Assembly (NCBI GenBank): GCA_963971225.1
Contig: OZ020270.1
Location: 17,409,817-17,473,816, forward strand
DNA length: 64,000 bases
Reading direction: 5' to 3'
From: Melieria omissa
Taxonomy: Eukaryota; Arthropoda; Insecta; Diptera; Ulidiidae
The position numbers and the translations under genes were made by a program. Shown here one piece after another: positions 9,301 through 20,416 of the stretch. Under the pieces are notes generated by a model that did not search any database, was not told the origin of the DNA, and worked only from the letters and a program-made list of their open reading frames with translations. The first letter of the stretch is position 1. The number at the start of each line of letters is the position of its first letter.

Positions 9301-10440
9301 CGTAGGTTGCAAAAGTCGATTTTGTCATGTTCGATTTGGGGGAAACTGTTATAATTGCCCGATAGATAAATGCTTGGACCTACGAAATCCGAAAACCTTA
9401 ACTAAATTGGACAAATAGTTTTGCTTGTAGAGCCCGTCAAAGCTGAGCAATTTTTAGAGTGTGAAATAATATCAGCAATTTGCACTTTTTCGGCAAAGCT
9501 GAAGTTTTAAAATACGGAAAGGAGCAAATTAATTGAAACTTTTTGCACCAGCATCGTAAAAGAAGGCATTTGTAGTAAATAATTAAATATAGAAAAAAAG
9601 TTGGTTGTTGTTGTTGTCTTTTCATAGGCACTCACTTGAAGCACTGTTTTTATCACTCTTTTTGAACTTTCGATAGACTTTAAAAACAAGGCTTTGGGAA
9701 AATTGTTCCGTCTTTGGGAAAATTGTTCACTAGTCTTCTGTGAGTACTGCCCTGAAGAGATCGGGTGCCCGATTTTGCCCGACTGGATTTTACAGCGATT
9801 TTTCTGTGGCCACCTCGCGCAATTTCGTGCTTTCGGGTGCGTGCGTTCGAACAAGTTCGTCAAGATTTTGATAGTTAATCAATTACACGCGATTATAATC
9901 GTTACTAGGGTAATTATAATCGCTGGATTTTGGCTTTATTTAAGATGTGATACAAGCTTGCAACTCCATATTAAGTCGACTTTTTTTTGGCGTATATTGC
10001 TCGAAGTAAAGAGTACTTTTGCTGGATGCGCAGTTCGCACGTACGAAAAACAAGTTGGCTTTCATTTCCGGCATATCCTTTGATGTAATGCTTTTGTCTT
10101 TAACAAAATACTAACACTGTGTCTGTCATACAATTTTTTTCTTAATTTGACCAAAACTCAGTCAGTCGCCATTAGTATTTGAGTTCAACCGCGCCAATGA
10201 AACAATTAGTTATTGAAAAACAAAAAGCAGACTTATATCTATGTGTACTGTCTAAAACCCACTTGTGTGTCTGGGCTGTTCAAAAATCTCACAACGGGTA
10301 AAAACCTAAGAACTGCAGGTACCTGCTATTACCAGAAGCTTAGTGCCAGCTATTTGAATGTAAGTAAAGTTTGTTTTGAATTTAATTTAAACTAAACATC
10401 ACTTCAATTTCGGCACTGCAACTAAACCGAAGAAGAAGCA
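9301..10440. other. No recognisable gene
   Basis: No protein family is visible on either strand. At about 9690-9727 a short phrase, CTTTGGGAAAATTGTTC, occurs twice in tandem. The longer open frames (for example 9694-10083) lack known motifs. Confidence 0.4.
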
Positions 10441-10860
10441 CAAAAATGTTTTTAAAAAATTCGAAGCTGTTTGAAATATTTACTATTTCGAAGACAAAGG
10501 AGCAGTTCGTTCTGGTTACGTCGAATTGGGTACGTCGAAGGAAGTTTGCCTGTAACCAAAACATCTACGACTAAAGAGAAGATATCCAGGACATATCGCA
10601 CTATCAAGTTAAAATGGATTGCGGCAAATCGTACCAAATTCCATTTTGTCCAGAGTAATGAGGAGTGGATAGAAAAAATAATATACTTCGATGCATATAG
10701 CATAAGCGATGACCAACCATCGACATCAAAGGCGGCAAAAGGAAGGCCGAAAAAGTTAACTCAGGACTGTGCGTCATTCACTAAAAAAAAGAAGCTTATG
10801 GAGGCAACGGGAAAAATAACTTCCACCCACTTTTCAGAAGCTTTGATCATAAAATAAAAT
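10441..10860 (+). pseudogene. Unrecognised basic reading frame, possibly a transposon relic
   Basis: The frame ending with TAA at 10855-10857 has a lysine-rich end with STSKAAKGRPKKLTQD followed by KKKK. GRPKK resembles an AT-hook-like basic patch seen in many insect transposon-derived proteins. The part before about 10615 shows no domain. No start codon, partner frame or terminal repeats could be tied to it, so its origin is open. Confidence 0.3.
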
Positions 10861-11540
10861 AAAGATCAGGAGAAAATGAAAGGCGTTATAGTGAAAGCAG
10901 TTTTACCAGCAAGCCCGGGTCGCATTAAAAGAATAAAAAACAGTATTCCCACCCCCCACCAAATGTGCTACCGATCAAATATAGTCCTAATGAAGTCCAA
11001 AGAAAAATTGACTTTTTTTGTACATTTTTCGAATTCGGGTTCTCATTTTAAAAGCAAAATTTATGAATTTTTATCTTTAAATTTGACTCTTTCAGCTTAT
11101 TTCTTAAATTTCTTATTACTTTTCATCTTTTTTAATGCATTTTCATTCATTTTGCAACTAAAACTTATCATTGTTGCTCGCATTATTCTTATTTACAGTA
11201 AGCCGAACTTTGACAAAGTATTACGTAGCACCCTGTACCTCGATTGAGTTTATTTTTGAGAATACAATAGCCTGATGAATTTCTAATCAACAGCAAATTT
11301 TCCAATTATCTATATTCGTTCAGGAATTATTAATTTTGCAACCTGAAATGACAAATTGAGCCACTGTGCGCCCCTAGAGAAAGATATGAAAATTTGGTTA
11401 ATTCAATGCATCGGCTCTGTGCTGCAGTAATAGCGAACAACAGTCACGCAACTAAATATTAATTTGAAGAAAAATTACGTTATTAATATTTAACCACTAA
11501 ATCTTTTAAAACGAAACACAATTTTTGCTGCATTTTTATG
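10861..11540. other. AT-rich sequence, nothing recognised
   Basis: No domains, RNA genes or repeats are visible. The open frame at 10876-11247 is low-complexity Phe/Leu/Ile/Ser and most likely spurious. Confidence 0.4.
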
Positions 11541-11550
11541 AAAGTAAAGC

Positions 11551-11776
11551 GAACTACTATTTTTTTGACCGTCCATATTTTGGAGCTTTTGGCGCATTTA
11601 ATTTAAATCAAACCAAACTGAGTTTAATTCTTAAGTTTTCTTTTATAATTGCATTGTTAACACATATAACTTGTTAAAAAAAGTACAAAGTAAATATTTG
11701 TAAAGAAAAGCAGATTATTTTTTCTTAATTTTTTTTTCGTTGTATGCGTACTACTATTATTTTGACCGCAACTGTA
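11551..11776 (-). mobile_element. Terminal end of a Tc1-like element with two direct repeats
   Basis: Read on the minus strand from 11776, the sequence begins TACAGTTGCGGTCAAAATAA, a typical Tc1-like terminus with the TA target. A second copy of the core, GGTCAAAAAAATAGTAG, lies about 197 bp inward (11551-11571). Two direct repeats within one end resemble the IR/DR arrangement of Sleeping Beauty-type elements. I could not find the opposite end. Confidence 0.5.
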
Positions 11777-11848
11777 GGTCCTTAACCCTTGACTTCGTTT
11801 ATATCGCATCTCAGTTGATTGCCATATGCTTGATGCAGCTGCAACATC

Positions 11849-12130
11849 TCAAGCCGACCTCGTGGAGTTATTCCGATATGTGCTAACAACCCTCTTCAGC
11901 ACTTCTTGGTTACTTGGACCCTTTTTTCCGCCTGATTCTTTGGTTCTGTAGATGGAGTTTCCCGCGTTGTAGTTGTTTATAACATTATAAACCGTCGCTA
12001 TGCTCGCTTTGCTTTCCCTTGTGATGCTTGGTCTGGACTTCGTCTTATCAGTCAAGTAAATGTCCAGTATTAGATTGCAGCAGCGCTTTTGCAGGCTGGA
12101 CATCTTGACTAAAGTAGACCCAAAATGCAA
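11849..12130 (-). pseudogene. Tc1-like transposase, amino-terminal DNA-binding domain
   Basis: The 93-residue frame reads as a paired-like helix-turn-helix of Tc1 transposases: ITRESKASIATVYNVINNYN, then GNSIYRTKESGGKKG (the GRPR-like linker position), then a second helical segment ending NNSTRSA. It starts at ATG 12128-12130. The catalytic domain is absent; about 70 bp beyond the break the Tc1-like terminus ending at 11776 begins, so another element may have inserted here. Confidence 0.7.
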
Positions 12131-12572
12131 TTGACTAATTTAGCATGAAACTCCAAAATTCATAGATACACTCGAAAATACCAAGCTCCTAATTCTTGAC
12201 ATTTTCGTATGCTGGATGCGTAAAAATTCTAAAATGTTTTTGGTTAACCTCCTATATGTCATCTATAGCGACTAAATCGTTTTTTTTTTCTCTTTTCAAA
12301 ACGATAACAATTTTTTAATTCAGTCTGACGCTCTAGCATACGTTGCTCCAAAAGGCGACATAATATCCAATGATTGGAGTAATATTATATTAGCGCTAAG
12401 GCATGACTATGTAAATCAGTTTAAATCGGACTTACAATAAATGCGGACACGCTCCGCCAAACTAAAAGGATACGCGTTTTCCATTTAACCATTCTCTATT
12501 TAAAATCATTATATGGCGATCCTGCCAAATTTAAACTTAAAGCGTAAATTTAGTGATTAAATATATAATTAA
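12131..12572. other. No recognisable feature
   Basis: No reading frame of note and no repeat is visible. The right edge, A at 12572, is the target base beside the Helitron end. Confidence 0.4.
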
Positions 12573-12599
12573 CTAGCTGAGCCCTGCGGCTTTGCACGC

Positions 12600-14230
12600 A
12601 AGCTCTCTTTTTTCCCCATATACGAATTCTTATCCACTGTTGAGCCACACATCATCACATTTTGATTAAAAAAAAACATGTGTCTTTCTATCTTTGATTT
12701 CGGGTGTTTTTAAAACTTTGAAGTCAGAAGGCCCATTCAATTATGTGTTTGCGTATTTACTCCAAGCAAATGCTTAACCCTTGATTTACCATTTACTCGA
12801 TTCTTCGAGTTTCGGTTTTCAAAAAAATTAAAAGCACCTTGTTATTATTTCCCGATTGAAGTGCTTTTGATAAGTTTGAAGTCAGAACGCCAAATAAATC
12901 TTGTTTCTCCATACAAATTGTTAACCCATTGATGATCCCGTTAGATTTTGACTTTAAAAAAAGTGAAACATCATTTCTCGCTAAGAGTACTTTCACTAAG
13001 TTTGATGTCAATGTGCCCATTAAGGGGAGGCTCCCCTGGATTTGGACCGAAAAATCGGTTTTTTTTTGCATAAAACGAAGGCTACATATATGTAAAATAT
13101 GTGTGTAAAAGGGTTTTTTGATACGACGCGTATTTTCATGGGAGAACAAACCTGTCTCACGCGCGCTACGGGACGCTCCACTGCTCTAATTTGCTTCAAA
13201 CGCGTTTATCTCGAAACCATTTTTTCCAATCTAACTGAAATCCCCGGACTTGATCTAATGATCCGATTTTCTTCATCTAAAAACTGCTCGAATGTATTTG
13301 ATTTTCTGTATGCCTTGAACTAACAATTTGCATAAATAGTTATTTATTTATAATTTTTAAATGTGGTTGAAATTAAAAAAAGGTGCAAAAAATTGAACTT
13401 TTTACTTCAAATATTCATTGTGCAAGAATTTTTCGTTTAAATTTTTTGAGTCTAGTTCAATGCACAGACAATTTTGTTATCTTTAAGTAATGACAATGCT
13501 TTTTGATTTCAGTCCACTACAAGAGGCTGCAGGATTACAGTTCTCGAGCGATGTTTGGCGCGCAGAGGCCTACGGAAATCGCCATTTTGTAGCCGTCATT
13601 TTGAATTTCATCAAGTTTTTTTAACTTTTTAAACTCCTAAATAATAGACGAATTTAATAGTCAAAACCGGAAGTTTGTACGACTTTTCATTATCCCACAA
13701 AAAAATTACAAACTTTGCCTTATTTTTGCCCAAATCCAAGGGAGCCTTCCCTTAATTCATATTTTTCACAGTTACTCCATACAAAGTTTTAACCCGTCGC
13801 TGACCCCGTCCGATTTTATCGAGTTATTTAACATTTAAAGTACTTTCACCAAGTTTGAAGTTAAAACACTCAAAAAAAGTTTTTTCTCCATACATACTTA
13901 TAACCCGTTGTTGATTCAGTTAGATTTCGATTTTGAAAATAATAAAAAACACGTGTCTAATTTTATTTATTTCAATTATTTTTACAATTGTTGAAGTCAA
14001 TAGGCCCATCGGTTCGTTTCGGAGTCTTTCCGTAAATAAACCTTAACCCATTGTTGGGCCAGTTAAATTTTGATTTTCGAAAAATTACAAAATACGTGTC
14101 GAGTTGTTGTTTAGAGTATTTTCAGGAAGTTCGAAATCAATGTGTCTCTTAAATCAATTTCCTTCATACAACACCTTAACACATGTGTTGCCCCTTTAAA
14201 CCCCGGATATGAAAAAATATCGTTTTAGCG
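12600..14230. repeat. Diverged ~115-140-bp tandem repeats
   Basis: At least seven units share the series CTCCATACA, TTAACCCGTTG, TGACCC, GTTAGATTTTGA, ACACGTGTC, GAGTACTTTCA, AAGTTTGAAGTCAATGGGCC. Starts lie near 12610, 12760, 12905, 13778, 13892, 14030 and 14160; the TTAA element interrupts the series. Divergence is high, so the array is old. Confidence 0.65.
13024..13751. mobile_element. TTAA-flanked TIR element
   Basis: The 728-bp segment has 22-bp inverted ends: left GGGGAGGCTCCCCTGGATTT (13024 on) and right, inverted, GGGAAGGCTCCCTTGGATTT, with two mismatches. It is bounded by TTAA at 13020-13023 and 13752-13755. TTAA targeting is the signature of piggyBac-type elements, but those usually begin CCC, so the family is unsure. 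No transposase is encoded. Its insertion cleanly splits one unit of the ~120-bp repeat. Confidence 0.7.
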
Positions 14231-14379
14231 GAGGTTGATTTTTCAAGATGTACCTAAAGTCCAAAATTCATGTTTGTCGCTTCAGCGGTTTAGGCTGGGC
14301 GATAATAAATTAGTCAATCAATCAACCAGTCATTCAGTCAGGATAAACAATCTATGTATAAAAAATTGGAGACGGTACC

Positions 14380-15640
14380 ATGCCCCCTTGTCCAATGCGC
14401 ACAACTTTCTTCTAGTCGAGTTGTGCTACTAAGTGGACAGTTTGTACCAACTTTCATTGATGTGCGACGTACTGGTGAAATGTTGGGTCATAAAAAATAT
14501 GCCACAGCCCTTGTCAACCGCCCATCAAAGCTCATTAGTAGAATGACACAACTATGAGACGACGGTACACCGAATTTCAATGCTGTGACTTATGATTCCG
14601 AAGATATTCCATGTTAAAGAATTGAGTTGTATTGGCGGTGCCACGCCCCCTTGTCCAAAATACACCCTATTCCTCCTGCCGAAGGACATGACCAAACCGT
14701 GAGTTTGTACCGAGTGTCATTGATGTGAACGCTCTAGTTCCAAAGTAACACCGGAATTAAAAAAGAGCCACGCCCCTTGTCCAACGCCCATTAAATTTTA
14801 CCGGTGCAATGACACGCTTACGCCATGACACTGCACCAAATTTCAATGCTGTCCGACTTATAATTCCGAAAATATACCATATTAAAAATTTAGGTTGTTT
14901 GGGAGGTGCCACGCCCACGTGCCGTACAAACATTTAATATCTCTATAAACCACCTCATTGACATCTTCTATCACACACAAACAAAATTTTGCCGAAAGAA
15001 TGAGCCGTTTTCGCAAACACTGGCACGTTACAGAAGGTTAAGTTTTTTTTATATATAAGGCTAGTAGGGCCCTGCGGCTTTGCACGCAAGCTTGAAGTCA
15101 ATGGGCCCCATGCCCCTATTCCCATGTCGAAGGGCACATCTAAAACGTAAATCTTTGATGTGTGATTTGTAGTTCCACAGTTATTCAAAACATTTGAGTT
15201 GCTTAAAAAATGCCACGCCCCTTGTACAACGCTCACCAGTGAAACGGCACATCTTAAAGGTAGCCCCGCACCAAATTTTAATGCTGACCGATTTTTCATT
15301 CCGAAGATATTCCATATTGAAAATTAAAGTTGTATGGGCGGTGCCACGCCCCCTTGTCAAAAACCCACCCTATTCCCCATATAGAAAAACACAACTAAAT
15401 CGTACGTTTGTACCGAGTGTCATTGATGTGAACGCTATAGTTCTTATAGTAACTTTGTTACACCGGCATTTAAAAAGTGCCACGCCTCTTGTCCAACGCC
15501 CATTAAATTTTACCAGTGAAACGGCACATCTAAACGGTGGCCCCGCACCAGATCTTGATGATCTTAATCTTAATATTCCATATTGAAAATGTAAGTTGTA
15601 TGGGAGGTGCCACCCCTACCTATCGGTCGTATTCGCACTA
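14380..15640 (-). repeat. GCCACGCCC-type Helitron repeats
   Basis: GGTGCCACGCCC or close variants recur at about 14386, 14645, 14768, 14905, 15211, 15340 and 15479, with TTGTCCAACGCCC nearby in most. They are the reverse complement of the ~270-bp units in the Helitron at 4895-6204 but more diverged. They span the A/B Helitron junction. Confidence 0.75.
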
Positions 15641-15756
15641 TGTGGTTTACCGAGACTTACTCAAAACGAACATTCCGTGAAAAATTCAACTAATCGGCTG
15701 TTTAGTTTTTGAGGTTTAGTATCGTGGGACCAACAAACAAACATACAACATATAGA
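15061..15756 (-). mobile_element. Helitron B, minus strand, abutting Helitron A
   Basis: The minus-strand 3' end CTAG lies at 15061-15064, directly beside the 5' end of Helitron A, preceded by GCAAAGCCGCAGGGCCCTA. The 5' end is best placed at 15756, where the minus strand reads TCTATATGTTGTATG after an A, obeying the A/T insertion rule for the pair as a whole (12572/15757). It is 696 bp and non-coding. Confidence 0.65.
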
Positions 15757-16385
15757 TATTTGCTCCAATGCCTCGCAACATTTTTTTATATCCGTATTGT
15801 TTTGCACAAATATACCACAGTTAACTTCTGTCATCATAAAAGGCAAGCCCTCCGTAGTAGATGTGGTAGAAACTTGATTTTAAAAATAATTGTGGTAGAT
15901 CTACCACATATGTGGTAGAAGTAAGCACACTGCTTGTCTCTCGAAATTTTTTTTTCGAATTTGTTGCACTGTGTAATTCATTTGCTGGCTCTGACAATAA
16001 AGGTCAAACTTCATAAAGCGCGTTTCAGGCGTTCAGGGTTTGTCGCGTTATGGCGTTATTCGCGTTGCAATGTTGTATACTCCATAACACGCGTTTCACG
16101 CGTCAGCTTCTTCTTCTTACGTCAGCTGATGCTAATTTTTAATTGGCAAACTGCTGATTGATTTCGTTGTGAATTGTGAAAAACAACGAAATGAAATTGC
16201 TATACGACGTTATAGACTTTATAGAATTTACTGATTTCATTTTAAACACATTAAATGCATATCGGGCATTGCAAAAAATAAAAAAAAGATTCAGTTGAAT
16301 TCAACTTGTAGCAATTTATTTCACAGGGATGAGCAAAATTCCATCGACAACGAATAAGCTATCGAATTTCCAATACAGCGAAGAC
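15757..16385. other. Spacer with short palindromes; no gene
   Basis: At 15891-15908 there is a perfect 18-bp palindrome, TGTGGTAGATCTACCACA, followed by another TGTGGTAGA. At 16003-16027 GGTCAAACTTCATAAAGCGC begins a CG-rich segment related to one end of the hairpin-rich block in the 5.2-kb unit. The frames in this interval have no recognisable domain. Confidence 0.45.
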
Positions 16386-16388
16386 TAA

Positions 16389-17193
16389 TAGCCTATTTCC
16401 ACCGGGCCTTAAATGCATTTAACGCTTAAATGCATTTAACATCGCATTTAAATGCTCTAATTCCCATGCAATTGTTTTTGTATCAAAGTGAGTTAACTCA
16501 CTTTCAAAACTGAGTTAACTCAGTTTTGCCTTTTACAGACGTCTAACAGAATATGTTATGTTAAAAGCTGGAGCAATTTTGACAAATGTACAAATTTTGA
16601 TAGCATGCTTTTCGGCGCTGCAAGAGCCGTACGAACACAAACAAAAAAGGGGATTCGAATTGCGTTCGGTGTGAAAGATTTTTTGCTAAGACAATTACTT
16701 TTTACTGCATTTTTCGCAAAAATACATATCGTCTGTCATAATCAAAGTCAAAACTTCTATTATTTGCCAATAATAAATGCTGAAAGAGAAAATCAAAAAC
16801 GTGAAACTTCTAACTAACCCTCTTGACATTAAAAATTCATACAGCTCTGGTATCAATCAGCTGACAACTTTCATAAATGAAATAAACATTGACAAATGAA
16901 ATAAATTTTCACAAATATGAAAACGCAGACATTCCTAGACTGTTGAGAAGGAAAGCGAATTGGTTTTCTTGCAGTAGAGAGGCTACAAGAAACCATACAT
17001 ACGTATACAAGGAGATGGCGGCGATGGGTAAGTGGTGGCTGCCCAGAAATAAATGCAGAATTTGGCTTGACCAACTAAAAATGCAAACAAAAACCAGCTG
17101 TTGCATTTAACTCAGTTTTGGTGGAAATGCTTGACAGTTCTCAAGCTTAACAGAGCGCTTAAATGCATTTAAGCGCTCGGTGGAAATAGGCTA
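16389..17193. mobile_element. MITE E1 (TAGCCTATTTCCAC TIRs, TAA target), 805 bp
   Basis: The ends are inverted: TAGCCTATTTCCACCGGGC on the left and GCTCGGTGGAAATAGGCTA on the right, with the palindromic TTAAATGCATTTAA just inside each. It is flanked by TAA (16386-16388 and 17194-17196). A 3-bp TAA duplication points to the PIF/Harbinger superfamily, which favours TWA targets. No transposase is recognisable. E1 retains a central part that E2 lacks. Confidence 0.8.
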
Positions 17194-17196
17194 TAA

Positions 17197-17680
17197 TAGC
17201 CTATTTCCACTGGGCCTTAACTGCAGTTTACGCTTAACTGCAGTTTGACATCGCATTTAAATGCTCAAATTCCCAAACACAAACAAAAAAGGGGATTCGA
17301 ATTGCGTTCGGTGTGGAAGATTTTTTGCTAAGACAATTACTTTTTACTGCATTTTTCGCAAAAATACATATCGTCTGTCATAATCAAAGTCAAAACTTCT
17401 ATTATTTGCCAATAATAAATGCTGAAAGAGAAAATAAAAAACGTGAAACTTCTAACTAACCCTCTTGACATTAAAAATTCATACAGCTCTGGTATCAATC
17501 AGCTGACAACTTTCATAAATGAAATAAACATTGACAAATGAAATAAATTTTCACAAATATGAAAACGCAGACATTCCTAGACTGTTGAGAAGGAAAGCGA
17601 ATTGGTTTTCTTGCAGTAGAGGGGCTACAAGAAACCATACATACGTATGCAAGGAGATGGCGGCGATGGGTAAGTGGTGG
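17197..17680. mobile_element. MITE E2, truncated by the duplication junction
   Basis: It starts TAGCCTATTTCCACTGGGCC directly after the TAA that ends E1. Compared with E1 it has lost the stretch between AAATTCCC and ACACAAAC. The right end is missing because the 4-kb duplication breaks at 17680; the complete copy is at 21225-21863. Confidence 0.85.
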
Positions 17681-17696
17681 AAGTGAAGTAAGAAGT
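17681..17696. other. 16-bp filler at the tandem-duplication junction
   Basis: AAGTGAAGTAAGAAGT lies between the two 4-kb copies and belongs to neither edge. It resembles neighbouring words (AAGTGGTGG, GTGGAAGT), as expected of templated filler made during end joining. Confidence 0.8.
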
Positions 17697-17779
17697 GGAA
17701 GTTTGTACGACTTTTCATTATCCCACAAAAAAATTACAAACTTTGCCTTATTTTTGCCCAAATCCAAGGGAGCCTTCCC
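17697..17779. mobile_element. TTAA-flanked TIR element, right-end fragment
   Basis: Only the last 83 bp of the element at 13024-13751 are present, including the right inverted repeat (17758-17779) and TTAA (17780-17783). Confidence 0.85.
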
Positions 17780-17783
17780 TTAA

Positions 17784-19088
17784 TTCATATTTTTCACAGT
17801 TACTCCATACAAAGTTTTAACCCGTCGCTGACCCCGTCCGATTTTATCGAGTTATTTAACATTTAAACTACTTTCACCAAGTTTGAAGTTAAAACACTCA
17901 AAAAAAGTTTTTTCTCCATACATACTTATAACCCGTTGTTGATTCAGTTAGATTTCGATTTTGAAAATAATAAAAAACACGTGTCTAATTTTATTTATTT
18001 CAATTATTTTTACAATTGTTGAAGTCAATAGGCCCATCGGTTCGTTTCGGAGTCTTTCCGTAAATAAACCTTAACCCATTGTTGGGCCAGTTAAATTTTG
18101 ATTTTCGAAAAATTACAAAATACGTGTCGAGTTGTTGTTTAGAGTATTTTCAGGAAGTTCGAAATCAATGTGTCTCTTAAATCAATTTCCTTCATACAAC
18201 ACCTTAACACATGTGTTGCCCCTTTAAACCCCGGATATGAAAAAATATCGTTTTAGCGGAGGTTGATTTTTCAAGATGTACCTAAAGTCCAAAATTCATG
18301 TTTGTCGCTTCAGCGGTTTAGGCTGGGCGATAATAAATTAGTCAATCAATCAACCAGTCATTCAGTCAGGATAAACAATCTATGTATAAAAAATTGGAGA
18401 CGGTACCATGCCCCCTTGTCCAATGCGCACAACTTTCTTCTAGTCGAGTTGTGCTACTAAGTGGACAGTTTGTACCAACTTTCATTGATGTGCGACGTAC
18501 TGGTGAAATGTTGGGTCATAAAAAATATGCCACAGCCCTTGTCAACCGCCCATCAAAGCTCATTAGTAGAATGACACAACTATGAGACGACGGTACACCG
18601 AATTTCAATGCTGTGACTTATGATTCCGAAGATATTCCATGTTAAAGAATTGAGTTGTATTGGCGGTGCCACGCCCCCTTGTCCAAAATACACCCTATTC
18701 CTCCTGCCGAAGGACATGACCAAACCGTGAGTTTGTACCGAGTGTCATTGATGTGAACGCTCTAGTTCCAAAGTAACACCGGAATTAAAAAAGAGCCACG
18801 CCCCTTGTCCAACGCCCATTAAATTTTACCGGTGCAATGACACGCTTACGCCATGACACTGCACCAAATTTCAATGCTGTCCGACTTATAATTCCGAAAA
18901 TATACCATATTAAAAATTTAGGTTGTTTGGGAGGTGCCACGCCCACGTGCCGTACAAACATTTAATATCTCTATAAACCACCTCATTGACATCTTCTATC
19001 ACACACAAACAAAATTTTGCCGAAAGAATGAGCCGTTTTCGCAAACACTGGCACGTTACAGAAGGTTAAGTTTTTTTTATATATAAGG
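17784..19088 (-). mobile_element. Helitron A, duplicated 5' part
   Basis: Copy of 13756-15060 including the minus-strand 5' end CCTTATATATAAAA at 19088. The Helitron 3' end is missing because the duplication begins inside the TTAA element. Confidence 0.75.
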
Positions 19089-19784
19089 CTAGTAGGGCCC
19101 TGCGGCTTTGCACGCAAGCTTGAAGTCAATGGGCCCCATGCCCCTATTCCCATGTCGAAGGGCACATCTAAAACGTAAATCTTTGATGTGTGATTTGTAG
19201 TTCCACAGTTATTCAAAACATTTGAGTTGCTTAAAAAATGCCACGCCCCTTGTACAACGCTCACCAGTGAAACGGCACATCTTAAAGGTAGCCCCGCACC
19301 AAATTTTAATGCTGACCGATTTTTCATTCCGAAGATATTCCATATTGAAAATTAAAGTTGTATGGGCGGTGCCACGCCCCCTTGTCAAAAACCCACCCTA
19401 TTCCCCATATAGAAAAACACAACTAAATCGTACGTTTGTACCGAGTGTCATTGATGTGAACGCTATAGTTCTTATAGTAACTTTGTTACACCGGCATTTA
19501 AAAAGTGCCACGCCTCTTGTCCAACGCCCATTAAATTTTACCAGTGAAACGGCACATCTAAACGGTGGCCCCGCACCAGATCTTGATGATCTTAATCTTA
19601 ATATTCCATATTGAAAATGTAAGTTGTATGGGAGGTGCCACCCCTACCTATCGGTCGTATTCGCACTATGTGGTTTACCGAGACTTACTCAAAACGAACA
19701 TTCCGTGAAAAATTCAACTAATCGGCTGTTTAGTTTTTGAGGTTTAGTATCGTGGGACCAACAAACAAACATACAACATATAGA
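19089..19784 (-). mobile_element. Helitron B, duplicated copy
   Basis: Copy of 15061-15756 with both ends: CTAG at 19089-19092 and the TC end at 19784. Confidence 0.65.
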
Positions 19785-20416
19785 TATTTGCTCCAATGCC
19801 TCGCAACATTTTTTTATATCCGTATTGTTTTGCACAAATATACCACAGTTAACTTCTGTCATCATAAAAGGCAAGCCCTCCGTAGTAGATGTGGTAGAAA
19901 CTTGATTTTAAAAATAATTGTGGTAGATCTACCACATATGTGGTAGAAGTAAGCACACTGCTTGTCTCTCGAAATTTTTTTTTCGAATTTGTTGCACTGT
20001 GTAATTCATTTGCTGGCTCTGACAATAAAGGTCAAACTTCATAAAGCGCGTTTCAGGCGTTCAGGGTTTGTCGCGTTATGGCGTTATTCGCGTTGCAATG
20101 TTGTATACTCCATAACACGCGTTTCACGCGTCAGCTTCTTCTTCTTACGTCAGCTGATGCTAATTTTTAATTGGCAAACTGCTGATTGATTTCGTTGTGA
20201 ATTGTGAAAAACAACGAAATGAAATTGCTATACGACGTTATAGACTTTATAGAATTTACTGATTTCATTTTAAACACATTAAATGCATATCGGGCATTGC
20301 AAAAAATAAAAAAAAGATTCAGTTGAATTCAACTTGTAGCAATTTATTTCACAGGGATGAGCAAAATTCCATCGACAACGAATAAGCTATCGAATTTCCA
20401 ATACAGCGAAGACTAA

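Larger units (their letters stand above)
12573..15060 (-). mobile_element. Helitron A, minus strand, non-autonomous
   Basis: On the minus strand the 3' end reads GCGTGCAAAGCCGCAGGGCT, then CAGCTAG, ending at 12573 with T as the next base. The 5' end at 15060 reads CCTTATATATAAAA, matching the 5' end of the plus-strand Helitron (TCTTATATATAAAA) except for the first base. The interior has two repeat families: ~120-bp units near the 3' end and GCCACGCCC units near the 5' end. No Rep/helicase frame is present. A TTAA-flanked element is inserted at 13024-13751. Confidence 0.7.
13669..17680 (+). repeat. 4.0-kb tandem duplication, copy 1
   Basis: This 4,012-bp segment recurs 4,028 bp downstream (17697-21708) with almost no differences; one is G versus C near 13849/17877. 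The left breakpoint is inside the TTAA element (GGAAGTTTGTACGAC) and the right breakpoint inside MITE E2 (GGGTAAGTGGTGG). The edges do not coincide with any transposon terminus. Confidence 0.95.

Noticed and set aside
14235..15586. Several frames of 65-130 codons repeated 4,028 bp downstream
   Set aside because: They are translations of Helitron tandem repeats; their exact conservation comes from the segmental duplication.
16605..17110. Short frames in the MITEs, some similar between E1, E2 and E3
   Set aside because: No transposase motif is visible, E2 lacks part of them, and stops are frequent; the similarity is that of the MITE DNA.
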